This document shows, piece after piece, positions 27,180-37,333 of a stretch of DNA of 64,000 nt (its first letter is position 1; every line of letters begins with the position of its first letter). Location of the stretch: positions 2,294,001-2,358,000 of the forward strand of contig CAXXKC010000002.1 of the NCBI GenBank assembly GCA_963674835.2, written 5' to 3'. The stretch comes from G963674835 sp963674835. Its GTDB lineage: Bacteria; Planctomycetota; Planctomycetia; Pirellulales; Thermoguttaceae. A program made the translations under genes and the position numbers. The notes below the pieces were generated by a model that saw nothing but the letters and a program-made list of their open reading frames with translations, ran no database searches and was not told the DNA's origin.

Positions 27180-28568
27180 ATGATCCGCCTTCGTTTCCAC
27201 CCTCTCACCGCAGCTGCTAGTGTTTCTTGGTTCATTGCCTTGCCAACCGCGATGTTTCTGGCGTTTTGCGCCACTCCGGCCTTGGCCGAAGTGCCCGATT
27301 CGTACCGCGAGACATGGAAGGCCCTGCGGCCGAGACTCGATGAGAACATTGACCGCTATCGCAAGCGCGATGCAACCGTCACGATCGTCGATGCCAAGGA
27401 CACGCCCGTGGCCGACGCCTCGTTGGTCATTCGACAGAAAACGCACGACTTCCTCTTTGGCTGCAACATTCTGATGCTCGGCCAGTTGGGCGACCGGAAC
27501 GAGGCCTATGAACAAGCATTCGTGAAACTGTTCAATTTGGCCACGACGCCCTTGTGTTGGAAGGATCTGGAGCCGAAACCAGGGCAACTGCGTTTCGCCG
27601 AGGGTTCTGAGGAAATCCCGCGCCGCCCACCGCCGGACCGGGTTCTCGCGTTTTGCAGGAAGCACGGCATAGCGGCGAAAGGCCAGCCCCTGGTGTGCGC
27701 TGCTTGGTATCCGGACTGGGCCCCGAAAGACCCGGAGCAAGCCAAGAGGGCCCACCAGGAGTGGCTCGCCAAGGTGGCCGAACGGTACGGCAAGGAGTTT
27801 CAGATTCTTGACGTCGTGAATGAATCGTTAATGCCCGAACGCCGCAAGTTTTGTCTGTACACTCCCGATTTGGCCTATGTTGACTGGGCGTTTAAGCAAG
27901 CGAAACGCTGTTTCCCGTCGGGACCCCTGTTGGAGATAAACGAGGAAAGCAGCGCGAATCGCAATGGACGGGCCGACGAGTACTTCCAGTTGGCCAAGCG
28001 GTTGGTGGATGAGGGTGCGGGATTGGGGTCCATCGGGTTTCAATTCCATTTGTATGGCCTAAAGGCCCATCTTGCCGGGAAGAAGTTCCCGCCCGCCCAA
28101 TTGCTGGAGACCTACGAGAAGTTTGGCGAACTGGGACTGCCGCTGTTCATTTCGGAGATCACGATCCCAGCCAATGTGGAACCAGGCGCGGCGGGCGAGG
28201 CCATCCAGGCCGAGGTGCTTGCCAATCTGTACCGGCTCTGGTTCAGCGTACCCAAGATGGCCGGAATCGTCTATTGGAACTTCCCCGACGGCACGCAGTA
28301 TAGGAGCAATAACGTAGCTCAGGCCACGGCCGGGCTGGTCGATGAATACATGTGCGAGAAGCCGGCCTACCAGGCGATTTACCAATTGGTCCACCGCGAA
28401 TGGATGACCCGATTAAGATCAAAGAGCGATGCGCAAGGGAAGGCTCAGTTTCGTGGCTTCTACGGCGAATACGCCGTCCAAGTGACTGCCGGTGGTCGGT
28501 CTCAGAGTTTCCACATCGACCTGACCAAGGACGGTCCTGAATCGTACAAACTCACTCTGCAACCGTAA
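27180..28568 (+). CDS. Exported GH10-like glycoside hydrolase (xylanase type)
   Basis: The 462-residue protein has a signal peptide (cleavage after PALA) and a GH10-like TIM barrel. GH10 endo-beta-1,4-xylanases use two Glu; here the acid/base candidate is the Glu of DVVNES (about residue 219) and the nucleophile candidate is in FISEITIP (about 325). WYPDWAP and YWNFPDGTQYR agree with the barrel. An N-terminal domain with beta features precedes the barrel. The sequence is divergent, so xylan specificity is not certain. ATG 27180 follows a long leader. Confidence 0.8.
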   Translation: MIRLRFHPLTAAASVSWFIALPTAMFLAFCATPALAEVPDSYRETWKALRPRLDENIDRYRKRDATVTIVDAKDTPVADASLVIRQKTHDFLFGCNILMLGQLGDRNEAYEQAFVKLFNLATTPLCWKDLEPKPGQLRFAEGSEEIPRRPPPDRVLAFCRKHGIAAKGQPLVCAAWYPDWAPKDPEQAKRAHQEWLAKVAERYGKEFQILDVVNESLMPERRKFCLYTPDLAYVDWAFKQAKRCFPSGPLLEINEESSANRNGRADEYFQLAKRLVDEGAGLGSIGFQFHLYGLKAHLAGKKFPPAQLLETYEKFGELGLPLFISEITIPANVEPGAAGEAIQAEVLANLYRLWFSVPKMAGIVYWNFPDGTQYRSNNVAQATAGLVDEYMCEKPAYQAIYQLVHREWMTRLRSKSDAQGKAQFRGFYGEYAVQVTAGGRSQSFHIDLTKDGPESYKLTLQP

Positions 28569-28701
28569 CGTGCTGTCTCAAGAACAACCGTGGCCGAAAC
28601 GAAGGCAGGGTGGCGATTGGGCAGTGTAGGGGATAAGAAAGACTTATCCCGGGTCCCTCGCCTGCCAAACGGGGCTGGGCGTAAGGGCGGCCCAGGCCCC
28701 G

Positions 28702-29244
28702 CTATCGCTTCGCCACCCCAAGCTGATCCAGCCGTTTCCCCACATCCGCAGCGTGCGTCGCCACGCGGACATTCTTGTCCACCGCGAGGATCTTTCCGTC
28801 GAGCCCGATGTAGAACGTCCAGCGACGCGCCAGCTTCTGCCGATCGCCCACCACTCCGTAGGCGCGTGCAACCTTGCCCTCCGGATCGCTGAGAATCGGG
28901 AAATCTACCTCCAACGACTTGGCAAACTTCTCGTTCGTTTTCGCATCATCCACACTGACGGTGAAGTACGCCACCTCGTATTTTTTCAGCGGCGCATCGT
29001 GTGCGCCGAACGACTTGCACTCCAACGTGCAACCCGGCGTGAACGCCTTGGGAAACCACGCCAGCACCACAACCTTCTTTCCCCGATAATCCTCCAGGCA
29101 GTGCTTCTTGCCATCGCTCCCTTGCAGGCTGAACGCGGGCGCCGCATTCCCAGGCTTCAGTTCCACCGCTCCGGCAACTCCGACCAACCCCGTCGCGCAA
29201 CTCAACGCCCAAAGCCCTGTCGACAGAACACTTTCCCATTTCAT
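28702..29244 (-). CDS. Exported peroxiredoxin (BCP/PrxQ-like)
   Basis: The 180-residue peroxiredoxin reduces peroxides through Cys. The peroxidatic Cys and a resolving Cys five residues later appear in FTPGCTLECK, the PrxQ arrangement. The N-terminus (ALSCATGLVGVAGAVE) looks like a signal peptide, placing it in the periplasm. It is convergent with the GH10 gene. Length and motif order are otherwise normal. Confidence 0.88.
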   Translation of the reverse strand: MKWESVLSTGLWALSCATGLVGVAGAVELKPGNAAPAFSLQGSDGKKHCLEDYRGKKVVVLAWFPKAFTPGCTLECKSFGAHDAPLKKYEVAYFTVSVDDAKTNEKFAKSLEVDFPILSDPEGKVARAYGVVGDRQKLARRWTFYIGLDGKILAVDKNVRVATHAADVGKRLDQLGVAKR

Positions 29245-29659
29245 GGCTTTTCCTCTCGACTGCCACTAAGATTTGCCACCCAGTCCACTACTCGCACCAT
29301 TCTACCGCCCGGGCAGCCCACCAGCGCCGCAACCAGCCCGGAAACCCGCCTTTCCGCATCCTGGACATTTAGCCCACCGTGCCGCCTAATAAATGGTCGG
29401 GAGTCTTTTCCGGCGGGACAGGCCGTCGTCGGCAACCTTCAACCCTATGCCACGACGCCCGAGCGTGGCCAGCATGCGCGGTGTGAACCGCTCCCCGAAC
29501 CACGCCTTGAAGAAGAGAAGTCTCCGCGGCGAGCACCGCGATTATGAGACCTTCCGATAAGTCGAATCCATCAAGACAGTGCGTCAGCTAAACGTGCGGC
29601 AGCCCATGGCAAGCGGCATCACTATCTTCGCCCCGTCCTCCTCGCCGCCCAGCTCAGAA
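29245..29659. other. Intergenic region, no gene seen
   Basis: 415 bases between two minus-strand genes, holding the peroxiredoxin promoter and the end of the FAD oxidoreductase unit. I see no protein-like frame, RNA or repeat. Confidence 0.45.
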
Positions 29660-31657
29660 TCACTGCATCTGCTGAACACCCAGCTCCTCGATCCTCTCCT
29701 TGATCTCGGGATCATTCAACTTGTTACTGGGCTTCGGATAGACCCCGATATGTCCGGTGTCTTTGAAATGGTATCCTTCGTACTTCCCGCCGAATCCTCC
29801 GCGATGGTAAGTCTGGGGAGCTGGGACGCCCTTCGTCATCATCGCCTTGAGCTCGTCCAACCGCGACTTGTACACATCGCGCGGATAGATGCCTTCCTTC
29901 GCGCAGATCGAGGCGGCCATGCCGACCACTTCCCCGAGGATGCCCAGCGTTCGCATCACGCGCACCGAGCCGAAGGCCACGTGCGAAGCGCTGATATGCC
30001 GCCCCGCCAGGAAAAGATTCGTAACGTCCTTGGAGTAGAGGCAACGATACGGTACCGGATAGGCTTTCACCAAGTTGCGGTGATAGACGCACGAGCGGAA
30101 CGGCTCGTCGAACTTCTTCACATTCTCCGGGTCGGGAAAATGAAGGTCCAGGTTCCACGTGATCGATCCGGTCGCGTCGGGATAGATGATGTGCTTCTCA
30201 ATATCATTCTGCGTCAGCACATAGTCGCCGACCACGCGATAACTCTCGCGTTTTCCGCCGATTGCGGAAACCCACGCCAGCGCATCATTGGCCCATTCGG
30301 CCTTTCGTTTCGAGTGATTCTTCAAGTACGACCAGTTGGCATAGATCGTCATCAACCCATAATCGCGGATGTATTCCGTCTCTTCCGCCTGGTTGCGGTA
30401 TTGGCCCGTCTCCCACTCCCAGTCGCCGCTGCGAACGTAGTAGGCCTTGTCCTCGTTGAACTCGATCCCCCAGTCGATGTCGGGGAACGAGGTCGGATGG
30501 TCGGCCTTCTCCGACTTCCAGAATACCGAGTGGCCCATGACCTGCCTGTCGCCCTTCACTGGGGCGAGCGACTCGTTGTATTTGTCGCGCGACTCGCGAC
30601 CGTACATGACCTCCGCCCCCATCATGCGCGCGATGACCGCATCGCCCGTGCAATCGGCGAAGAGCCGTGCCCGAAATCGCGTTTCCGCGCCGGTGCGGAC
30701 GTTCCGTGCAATGTACGCGGCAATCTTGTGCGGATCGTCCTTGTCCTTCTCCACGGCAACGACTCTCGTACTCAAAACGAGCCGGTATCGATTGCTCGGA
30801 CAGGTACCGAAGACGTTCGCTTTGCGCGTATCCTCGTAGAACTCGGGCGGAAAGATCTTTGGTCCGCCGGTGATCGGAGCGATTTCTTCGACAACATTGC
30901 CCAACCGGGTGTACGGAGCCACATGGATGCTTCCGCCCAACGGGACGCGGATTTCCGAACTGTTGTTTCCGCCCAGAACAGAGCGATCTTGAATCAGCAC
31001 GACCTTCGAGCCGGTCCGTATTGCGGCGATCGCCGTGCAGATTCCGGAAACGCCGCCCCCGGCAATCGCCAGATCGTACACCACCGGATCGTCTTGGCAG
31101 ACGGTCTTGGTGATTGCCCTGCGAAACGCAGCGAGCTTGTCCGGCTCGTTTTCCGGCTTCGCCTGAGGGTCCGATGTCAAATACAGTGCGTCGCAACGCC
31201 CGTTGAATCCGGTCAGATCGTGCAGGGCGATCGTCGCCGGGCCCTTCTTCAATGCCGTGGTGCCTGCCTTCTGCCACGCCCATGCGGCGCCGTTGGTCCC
31301 CAAGGTTTCAGGCAGAGCCCGCCCGTCGATCACAACCCGAAACGTACCGCCCGGCGTTCCTCGTTTCCACGGCGCCGTCCAGTCGCGAGTGCGCACCCAA
31401 ACGGTCCACTCGCCGTCTTCGGGAATGGCGCACTTGGTCACCGCGTCGGCAACGGGAATTCCCTTACCGTGCGCCATCACGTACGCCGAGCCCATCTGGT
31501 CCATCGATTGCTGGTCGATCACCCAGCCGCCAAGTGCATCGAACGCTTCGGCCTCGAGCCACAGTTCACTTCCGACGCATTCCACCGAAATGCACGCTAC
31601 ACACAAACCGATAACAGCCACAGCCAGAAACCGACGAACGCGGACTTGTTTCATCAC
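29660..31657 (-). CDS. Exported FAD-dependent oxidoreductase with N-terminal beta domain
   Basis: The 665-residue protein begins with a signal peptide, then a beta-rich domain of about 150 residues resembling a carbohydrate-binding module (WLEAEAFDALGGW, WTVWVRTRDW). An FAD_oxidored-type domain follows: the dinucleotide motif AIAGGGVSGICTAIAA (about 195) and the flavin-binding DCTGDAVIARMMGAE. Such proteins are abundant and mostly uncharacterised in planctomycetes, often near sugar genes as here. Substrate unknown. Confidence 0.82.
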   Translation of the reverse strand: MMKQVRVRRFLAVAVIGLCVACISVECVGSELWLEAEAFDALGGWVIDQQSMDQMGSAYVMAHGKGIPVADAVTKCAIPEDGEWTVWVRTRDWTAPWKRGTPGGTFRVVIDGRALPETLGTNGAAWAWQKAGTTALKKGPATIALHDLTGFNGRCDALYLTSDPQAKPENEPDKLAAFRRAITKTVCQDDPVVYDLAIAGGGVSGICTAIAAIRTGSKVVLIQDRSVLGGNNSSEIRVPLGGSIHVAPYTRLGNVVEEIAPITGGPKIFPPEFYEDTRKANVFGTCPSNRYRLVLSTRVVAVEKDKDDPHKIAAYIARNVRTGAETRFRARLFADCTGDAVIARMMGAEVMYGRESRDKYNESLAPVKGDRQVMGHSVFWKSEKADHPTSFPDIDWGIEFNEDKAYYVRSGDWEWETGQYRNQAEETEYIRDYGLMTIYANWSYLKNHSKRKAEWANDALAWVSAIGGKRESYRVVGDYVLTQNDIEKHIIYPDATGSITWNLDLHFPDPENVKKFDEPFRSCVYHRNLVKAYPVPYRCLYSKDVTNLFLAGRHISASHVAFGSVRVMRTLGILGEVVGMAASICAKEGIYPRDVYKSRLDELKAMMTKGVPAPQTYHRGGFGGKYEGYHFKDTGHIGVYPKPSNKLNDPEIKERIEELGVQQMQ

Positions 31658-31840
31658 GATTCACCATGTCTGGAAGCAGAACGACAATAACGGCACAACA
31701 GGATCCCTCGCTATCGTGCGAGCGATCCTGCCATTTCCGACGGGCAACGCTCTCTCCCCAATCACCCCCCAGTCTAGTTCACCCGCGCCGGCCCGGCAAC
31801 CGCCGCATCGGTTCCTCGGGAATCGGCCGCTTCCAGACGC

Positions 31841-32878
31841 TCACTGCTGTGCGTCTTGCCCGGCATTCTCAGAATCGTTGCGGTATGCCGAAGGCGATAC
31901 GCCGTAATGGCGGCGGAACACGGTGGCCAGATGCTGGTTCGACGAGAAGCCGCAGGCCAGCGCCACGGCCGTCACTGTGCGCCGTGGCTCTTGGCAGAGC
32001 AACTGCGCCGCGGCGCGCGCTCGCTGCTGGTTCAGATACTGCAGCGGCGTCAGGTTCGTGAGCTGCTTGCAGTGGTGAATGAAACGCGTCGTGCCCAGAC
32101 CGCATTGCTTTGCCATCGAGCAAACCGTCCACGGCCGAGCCAGGTCTTCAACACTCTCGCGCAGGTCGGCCAGAAACAAGGAAACGGTTCGCTCGCTGCC
32201 CGAGAGCGTCTCGTCCAGCGGGATCTCCCGTCGACGGAACATGTCCAACAGCAGCACAAGCAGTTCGTTGAGTTGAACGGTCAGCAGCGAGAGGTGGCTC
32301 CCCTCACGATCCGCTTCAACCGTCTGGCCGATGCGCTGCAAGCAGGCGCGAATCGCGCTGCCTGCGTGCCACACCGGCTGCTCGTTATGGCGAAGCATCG
32401 TCGTCAGCGCGCTCCGATCGGCCTGGGTCATCACGACCCAGCGCGGCCATTTCCACGTCTGGTGCGGACGTCGCACGGCCAGGTCCAGAATCAGACAGTG
32501 CAGCCGGCCCGCGGCCACGTACGGATTGCCGACCCGGTGCGGCTGCCAGGGACGCGTGATCGTCAGGTCGCCCGGCTGCAACACGTACTCCTGGTCCTCG
32601 ACGGCGAAGCCCAGGCTGCCGGTTTCGACCAACGTGATTTCCAGGCCCTCGTTGCGATGCCAAGGCAACCCCCACCGCTGATCCTGCGGCGCATTCCAAA
32701 ACCCGATCGACTTCACCCCCGGCAGCACTCCCCGCGGCAGTGGGGCACCAGGGTAGGTGCCTCGCGATAAGGCCACTTGCTGCAGGTGGCCGGCCCGGAC
32801 CGCCTCGCGCACCGGCACACACGTATCGGCCGAGTACATCCGGCCCGATTCTCGAAAGATGGCGGGGGTCTTCACCAT
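31841..32878 (-). CDS. AraC-family regulator with cupin-like sensor domain
   Basis: The 345-residue regulator has an N-terminal cupin-like effector domain (LPWHRNEGLEITLVETG, YVLQPGDLTITRPWQPH) and a C-terminal AraC DNA-binding domain with two HTH units. The family signature is VALACGFSSNQHLATVFRRHYGVSPSAYR. The gene is divergent from the isomerase-oxidoreductase pair at 33024-35223, which it may control by binding the 145-base gap. A GTG or ATG a few codons upstream (32893) is an alternative start. Confidence 0.88.
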   Translation of the reverse strand: MVKTPAIFRESGRMYSADTCVPVREAVRAGHLQQVALSRGTYPGAPLPRGVLPGVKSIGFWNAPQDQRWGLPWHRNEGLEITLVETGSLGFAVEDQEYVLQPGDLTITRPWQPHRVGNPYVAAGRLHCLILDLAVRRPHQTWKWPRWVVMTQADRSALTTMLRHNEQPVWHAGSAIRACLQRIGQTVEADREGSHLSLLTVQLNELLVLLLDMFRRREIPLDETLSGSERTVSLFLADLRESVEDLARPWTVCSMAKQCGLGTTRFIHHCKQLTNLTPLQYLNQQRARAAAQLLCQEPRRTVTAVALACGFSSNQHLATVFRRHYGVSPSAYRNDSENAGQDAQQ

Positions 32879-33023
32879 CGGCCCAACAGCCAAAATCTTT
32901 CACTGAAAGAAATCGAACGACACACCTCCCTGCCCACGCTAGCCTAATCATAATAACGTTGGCTCGACGAGATCAACGCGCGGCAGGACACCATCACAAC
33001 TCCCGTTTCACAGGAGCACGGTC

Positions 33024-33851
33024 GTGGGAAACATCGCAGTCGGCTTGAACCTCGTTTTTGTAGGCCGGGCGGAGAAATCCTTTCAAGAGGGCATCGAGCT
33101 GGCCGCCCAGTTTGGCTACCGATACGTCGAACCCTGCGTGGCCACCGGCTACGACCTGTTGAATCTCGGCGGCTACTACCATATGCTGCCTATGGAGGAC
33201 GATCCCAAGCAGTACAAGGAGTGCTTGGACCAATTGGGCCTCAAGCCGTCGGCCCTTAGCGCCCATGCCGGCCTGATGCGCCCCGAAGTGTGCATTCCCT
33301 ACCTGACCCAGGCCATCCGTTGGGCCAGCGATATTGGTGCTCCCGTCATCAATACCGACGAGGGCATGAAACCCGCATGGATGTCTGATGATGAGGCCTT
33401 CCGAATCATGGCCTATACCGTCCATCAGGTGATCCCAGTGGCCGAGCGTTACGGCGTGAAGATCGGCATCGAGCCGCACCAGAACTACACCGTGCGCCGC
33501 GACACGTTCCTGCGCATCCTGGACCTCTCCGACAGCCCCTGCTGGGGCGTCAATTGGGATACCGGCAACTACTACCTGGGCGGAAACGACGATCCTTACG
33601 CCATGCTCGAAGAGGTCGCCCCGCGCGTCGTCCACATGCATGCCAAGGATATCAGTCGGCAGCAAAGCGACGCGGAGCGCGGCACCGTCACCGGCACGCC
33701 GGTCGGCTGCGCCTGTGGCGAAGGGCTCATCGACTGGCCGCGCGTCATCGAACTCTGCAAGAAAGTCCCGCAAGATATCGTGCTGTGCGTCGAATGCGGT
33801 ACCATCGATCAGGCCGAGCGCAGCATCAAGTATCTGCAATCCGTGATCTGA
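33024..33851 (+). CDS. Sugar phosphate isomerase/epimerase (xylose-isomerase-like TIM barrel)
   Basis: The 275-residue protein has the AP-endonuclease-2/xylose-isomerase-like barrel. Candidate metal ligands are Glu in KIGIEPHQNY, Asp in VNWDTGNYY, His in VVHMHAKD and Glu in VLCVECGT. Members isomerise or epimerise sugars, inositols or keto acids. The start is GTG 33024, following CAGGAG. It is 19 bases upstream of the Gfo/Idh oxidoreductase gene, a very common partner, so they likely act on the same sugar. Confidence 0.85.
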   Translation: MGNIAVGLNLVFVGRAEKSFQEGIELAAQFGYRYVEPCVATGYDLLNLGGYYHMLPMEDDPKQYKECLDQLGLKPSALSAHAGLMRPEVCIPYLTQAIRWASDIGAPVINTDEGMKPAWMSDDEAFRIMAYTVHQVIPVAERYGVKIGIEPHQNYTVRRDTFLRILDLSDSPCWGVNWDTGNYYLGGNDDPYAMLEEVAPRVVHMHAKDISRQQSDAERGTVTGTPVGCACGEGLIDWPRVIELCKKVPQDIVLCVECGTIDQAERSIKYLQSVI

Positions 33852-33870
33852 AACCGAAAGGATCCGAACG

Positions 33871-35223
33871 ATGAATCAGCAAAACGCCCGACCGTCATCC
33901 GCCTCCCGCCGCCAGTTCCTCAAGCAGTCCGGCGGAGTGGTGGCTGCCGCGGCGCTCACCAGTGCGCTTAGCGCGCCCCGGTTCGCGCACGCCGCCGAAG
34001 ACAACACCCTGAAGATCGCCCTGGTCGGTTGCGGTGGCCGCGGTACGGGCGCCGCCTCGCAAGCCATGTCGACCCAGGGACCGACCAAGTTGGTGGCGAT
34101 GGCCGATTTCTTCGACAACCGCCTCCAGTCGAGCTATAAGAGCCTTGCCCAACGCCACGAGAAACAAGTCGACGTTCCCAACGAGCGACGCTTCATCGGC
34201 CTCGACGCCTACAAACATGCCATCGACGCCGTCAGCCCCGGCGGCGTCGTTCTGCTGGCCACACCGCCCGCGTTCCGCCCCATCCACGTCGAGTACGCCG
34301 TATCGAAGGGCTGCCACATCTTCATGGAGAAGTCGTTCGCCGTCGATGCACCGGGCATCCGCCGCGTGCTCAAGGCCGGCAAAGCGGCCCAGGAGAAGAA
34401 CCTCAAGATCGCCGGCGGGCTCATGTCGCGACACTACAAACCGCTGGAGGAAATCGTTGAACAGATCCACGACGGCGCCATCGGCAAGGTCATCACCTGC
34501 TGGGCTTACCGCGAGCACGGCCCCGTCGGCTTCACGCCCAAGTCCGAAGGCATGAGCGAACTGGGCCACCAGATCCGCAACTACTCGAACTTCACCTGGC
34601 TCAACGGCAGCTTCATTCTCGACTGGCTCATCCACAACCTTGATGTCTGCTGTTGGGTCAAGGGCGCCTGGCCCGTCTCGGCGCAAGGCCACGGCGGCCG
34701 CCAGGTCCGCAATGTGCCCGACCAATTGTTCGACCACTATGGGGTCGAATACACCTTCCCCGATGGCACACGTCTGTTCGCCCAAGGCCGCCACATGGCC
34801 AACTGCTGGGACTTCTTCGGCGACGTCATCCACGGCACCACCGGCTCCGCCGTCCTCGGCGAAGGCATCACCGACCCGCGGCTCTACAAGACCCACGAGC
34901 AGACGGCCGCAAACTTGCTCTGGCGATACAAGGGCGAGCCGTGCCATCACTACCAGGTCGAGCACGACCTGCTGTTCGCCGCAATCCGCCAGGACAAACC
35001 CTACAACGAATCCGAGCGATGCGCCTATGCTGCCCTGACCGGCATCCTCGGCCGCATGGCCTCCGAATCGGGCAAGGAAATCACCTGGGACGCCGCCATG
35101 AATTCCAATCTCGAGCTGGCCCCAGGGCTGGACGGTTGGACCATGGATTCCAACCCGCCCGTCATGCCCGACGCCAACGGCCACTATCCCGTCGCCATGC
35201 CCGGGTTCACCAAGGTGCTGTAG
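33871..35223 (+). CDS. Tat-exported Gfo/Idh/MocA-family oxidoreductase
   Basis: The 450-residue protein has a Tat signal (SRRQFLKQSGG) and an N-terminal NAD(P)-binding domain (KIALVGCGGRGTGAAS). The Gfo/Idh active-site region follows (CHIFMEKSFAVDAPGIRR, the Lys of EKS). These enzymes oxidise or reduce sugars and cyclitols. Planctomycetes encode many exported copies; cofactor supply outside the cytoplasm is an open question for the family. It is the second gene of a pair with the isomerase. Confidence 0.9.
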   Translation: MNQQNARPSSASRRQFLKQSGGVVAAAALTSALSAPRFAHAAEDNTLKIALVGCGGRGTGAASQAMSTQGPTKLVAMADFFDNRLQSSYKSLAQRHEKQVDVPNERRFIGLDAYKHAIDAVSPGGVVLLATPPAFRPIHVEYAVSKGCHIFMEKSFAVDAPGIRRVLKAGKAAQEKNLKIAGGLMSRHYKPLEEIVEQIHDGAIGKVITCWAYREHGPVGFTPKSEGMSELGHQIRNYSNFTWLNGSFILDWLIHNLDVCCWVKGAWPVSAQGHGGRQVRNVPDQLFDHYGVEYTFPDGTRLFAQGRHMANCWDFFGDVIHGTTGSAVLGEGITDPRLYKTHEQTAANLLWRYKGEPCHHYQVEHDLLFAAIRQDKPYNESERCAYAALTGILGRMASESGKEITWDAAMNSNLELAPGLDGWTMDSNPPVMPDANGHYPVAMPGFTKVL

Positions 35224-35268
35224 CCAGCATCGCGAGGCAAGAGATAATCCATCGAGCGGGAGTTGCCC

Positions 35269-37140
35269 TCACTTCGCCGGGCTCGCCCGAAACACCTCCT
35301 CCGGCACCAGCGACAAAGTCGGTGTCAAGGCTTGGTCCAGCGTGAGCATGCTGTCTTCCAGAGGCCCCTCGTCGGCGCGGGTGATAGCAAGCGACCACAC
35401 GGCATCCGACTGGTCGCCCACCCGCACCGTCACGTGGGTGTCCTGTTTCTGCGCCGTCGTCTGGGCCGTGGCGACCTCTGTTCCTTGGGGATTGTACACC
35501 CTCACGCGGGCCGTCTCGACGCCGCTACCCCGCAGCGACAGTGTGAACTTCGCCAGGTCCTTCGGCACTTGGAAGTACAATCGATCGGCGCCGCCAATGG
35601 TGTGGACCGCTTGCCGGGCGTAGATGCCGACCGGCACGTTCGAGCGCACCACCGACCAGGCACTCCCACCGCCCGACGCGGCCAACGAATAGAGTCCGTC
35701 GCGGTCCGGCGTGAATCGCACCGTCCCCTTCGACTCGATCGCCGATTGGGCCGAAGCGATCGTCTCCATCGCCGGATTGCGAAGCTGCCACACCAGCGTC
35801 GGCGGATAATTGCCTACCCGATAGGCCCCCAGCGTCACCTCCACGGGCTGACCGGCCTTGCAACCCAGCACCAACGTCGTGTCGTGACGCAGCCGCAGCC
35901 GAGGATAGTCCTTCGCTTCTTTCTTCTCCGGCGCCGTCAACGTCAGCTTTCCCTTCGGCCCCCACACACCCAGCCCCCAGTCCTCGCTCGTCTCCCGCGG
36001 CTCATGCCACGCTTGCCAGTTGCCCGCCGCGATGGCCCGATTGGCCCAGGTGAACCACTTCCAATAATCTGCGTGGTCCTGCTTCGTGTACGTCGGCCCT
36101 TCGTAGAAGATCCAGTAACCGTCCGTCGTCTCCGAAATCATCACTGCATTCTTACCGCAGAACTCCGGATCCGCGCCCCGTACGAGCGGATCGATCCCGC
36201 CGGCATACAGGTACGGAATCCCGGCCGCCTTGGCGATCTCCATCCCCTTGAGTAGCTTCTGGCGGTTGCGTTCCAGGGCCTCCGGTTGTGACATCATGAG
36301 TGCCGGCCGACCGTATACCCACGGATCGGCCAGAATGAGCGGTGCCTTCTTCGTCGACCATTCGGGATAGATCGCCTGAATCATCAGCGGCGTCCCCGGC
36401 GCCGGGTAGATGCAGAACTGGAACGTCGGTTCAATTTGGTCCACGGCCTGGCGCAGGGCCCGGCAGCGCTGCCGCCAATGATCGACCTGGAACTGCTCAA
36501 ACGCCTCGTGCAGCTTCTGCTCTTCCAGCCACACCTTGCGTTTGGCCAACTCCAGCTTGGGCAGTTCGATGCCCTTGGCCTGGGCGAACTTGCCGAGAAT
36601 GACGTCGTCGTACGAGAGCGAGTACAGGTTGCCCTGTCGGCCCGGAGCATAGTTCTCGTAATCGAGGAAGACGCCCATCAGATGCTTGTTCTCGGCGCTC
36701 ACCTTGGCATATTCCACGACGTACCGTGTGGTCCATTGCCAGAACTCGTCCGAGTTAGGGCTCCAGAGCGGCTGCTCGTTGCCGTTGGCCCAGACCAGCC
36801 GCTTGCCGTCCGCCTCGTGGCCCGCCGGCGCCGTCAGCGACCCGCGCATCCACGGCATATGGTAGATGCCATATTTGCCGCACCACTCGGCCACCTGGCG
36901 AACCTCGCCAAGCCGGTCGAAACCCGCCCGGGGTGAAAGCACGTTGAACCCCGCCTCGGCCGTCGCTTTCACCATCCATTCCTGTGTGACCCACTTGGCT
37001 TCCGGCTGCAGAACCTTGTCGACCAGAATGCGCAGCTTGACGCTCCGGCCGAGTTCTTCGCGGCTGGGTGGGTCGGCCGCCCGCACCGTGGCATCCGCGG
37101 CGAAAACCAGACACAGCACGAGCGGCCAATAACGCATCAT
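35269..37140 (-). CDS. Exported glycoside-hydrolase-like protein, function unknown
   Basis: The 623-residue protein has a signal peptide (YWPLVLCLVFAADATVRA). A TIM-barrel-like region follows (residues about 30-400), with NVLSPRAGFDRLGEVRQVAEWCGKYG, a conserved GVFLDYENYAPG containing acidic residues, and FQFCIYPAPGTP. The C-terminal part is beta-rich. The DYENY acidic pair could be catalytic, as in putative GH families, but I cannot name a family. The start is chosen at 37140, after CAGGAGA; 37137 is one codon later. It converges on the Gfo/Idh gene. Confidence 0.65.
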   Translation of the reverse strand: MMRYWPLVLCLVFAADATVRAADPPSREELGRSVKLRILVDKVLQPEAKWVTQEWMVKATAEAGFNVLSPRAGFDRLGEVRQVAEWCGKYGIYHMPWMRGSLTAPAGHEADGKRLVWANGNEQPLWSPNSDEFWQWTTRYVVEYAKVSAENKHLMGVFLDYENYAPGRQGNLYSLSYDDVILGKFAQAKGIELPKLELAKRKVWLEEQKLHEAFEQFQVDHWRQRCRALRQAVDQIEPTFQFCIYPAPGTPLMIQAIYPEWSTKKAPLILADPWVYGRPALMMSQPEALERNRQKLLKGMEIAKAAGIPYLYAGGIDPLVRGADPEFCGKNAVMISETTDGYWIFYEGPTYTKQDHADYWKWFTWANRAIAAGNWQAWHEPRETSEDWGLGVWGPKGKLTLTAPEKKEAKDYPRLRLRHDTTLVLGCKAGQPVEVTLGAYRVGNYPPTLVWQLRNPAMETIASAQSAIESKGTVRFTPDRDGLYSLAASGGGSAWSVVRSNVPVGIYARQAVHTIGGADRLYFQVPKDLAKFTLSLRGSGVETARVRVYNPQGTEVATAQTTAQKQDTHVTVRVGDQSDAVWSLAITRADEGPLEDSMLTLDQALTPTLSLVPEEVFRASPAK

Positions 37141-37333
37141 GGGAAGTCTCCTGCGGTAGGACAATGCAAGCGGTAGGAAAACGCAGATGGCGGGCTCCCA
37201 GCATTCTACTCCACGCACGGCCGCCCAAGCAACCGCTCCGACAACCAACTCCCCAGGGGAATTGCACTCCGAGCCCACCGCGATATCGTATTGAGTGCTG
37301 ACCGCTCACACTCCTCCTTTCAGGAAGCCCGCT

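Noticed and set aside
27108..27755. Minus-strand frame overlapping the GH10-like gene
   Set aside because: It is a shadow of the well-supported GH10-like gene.
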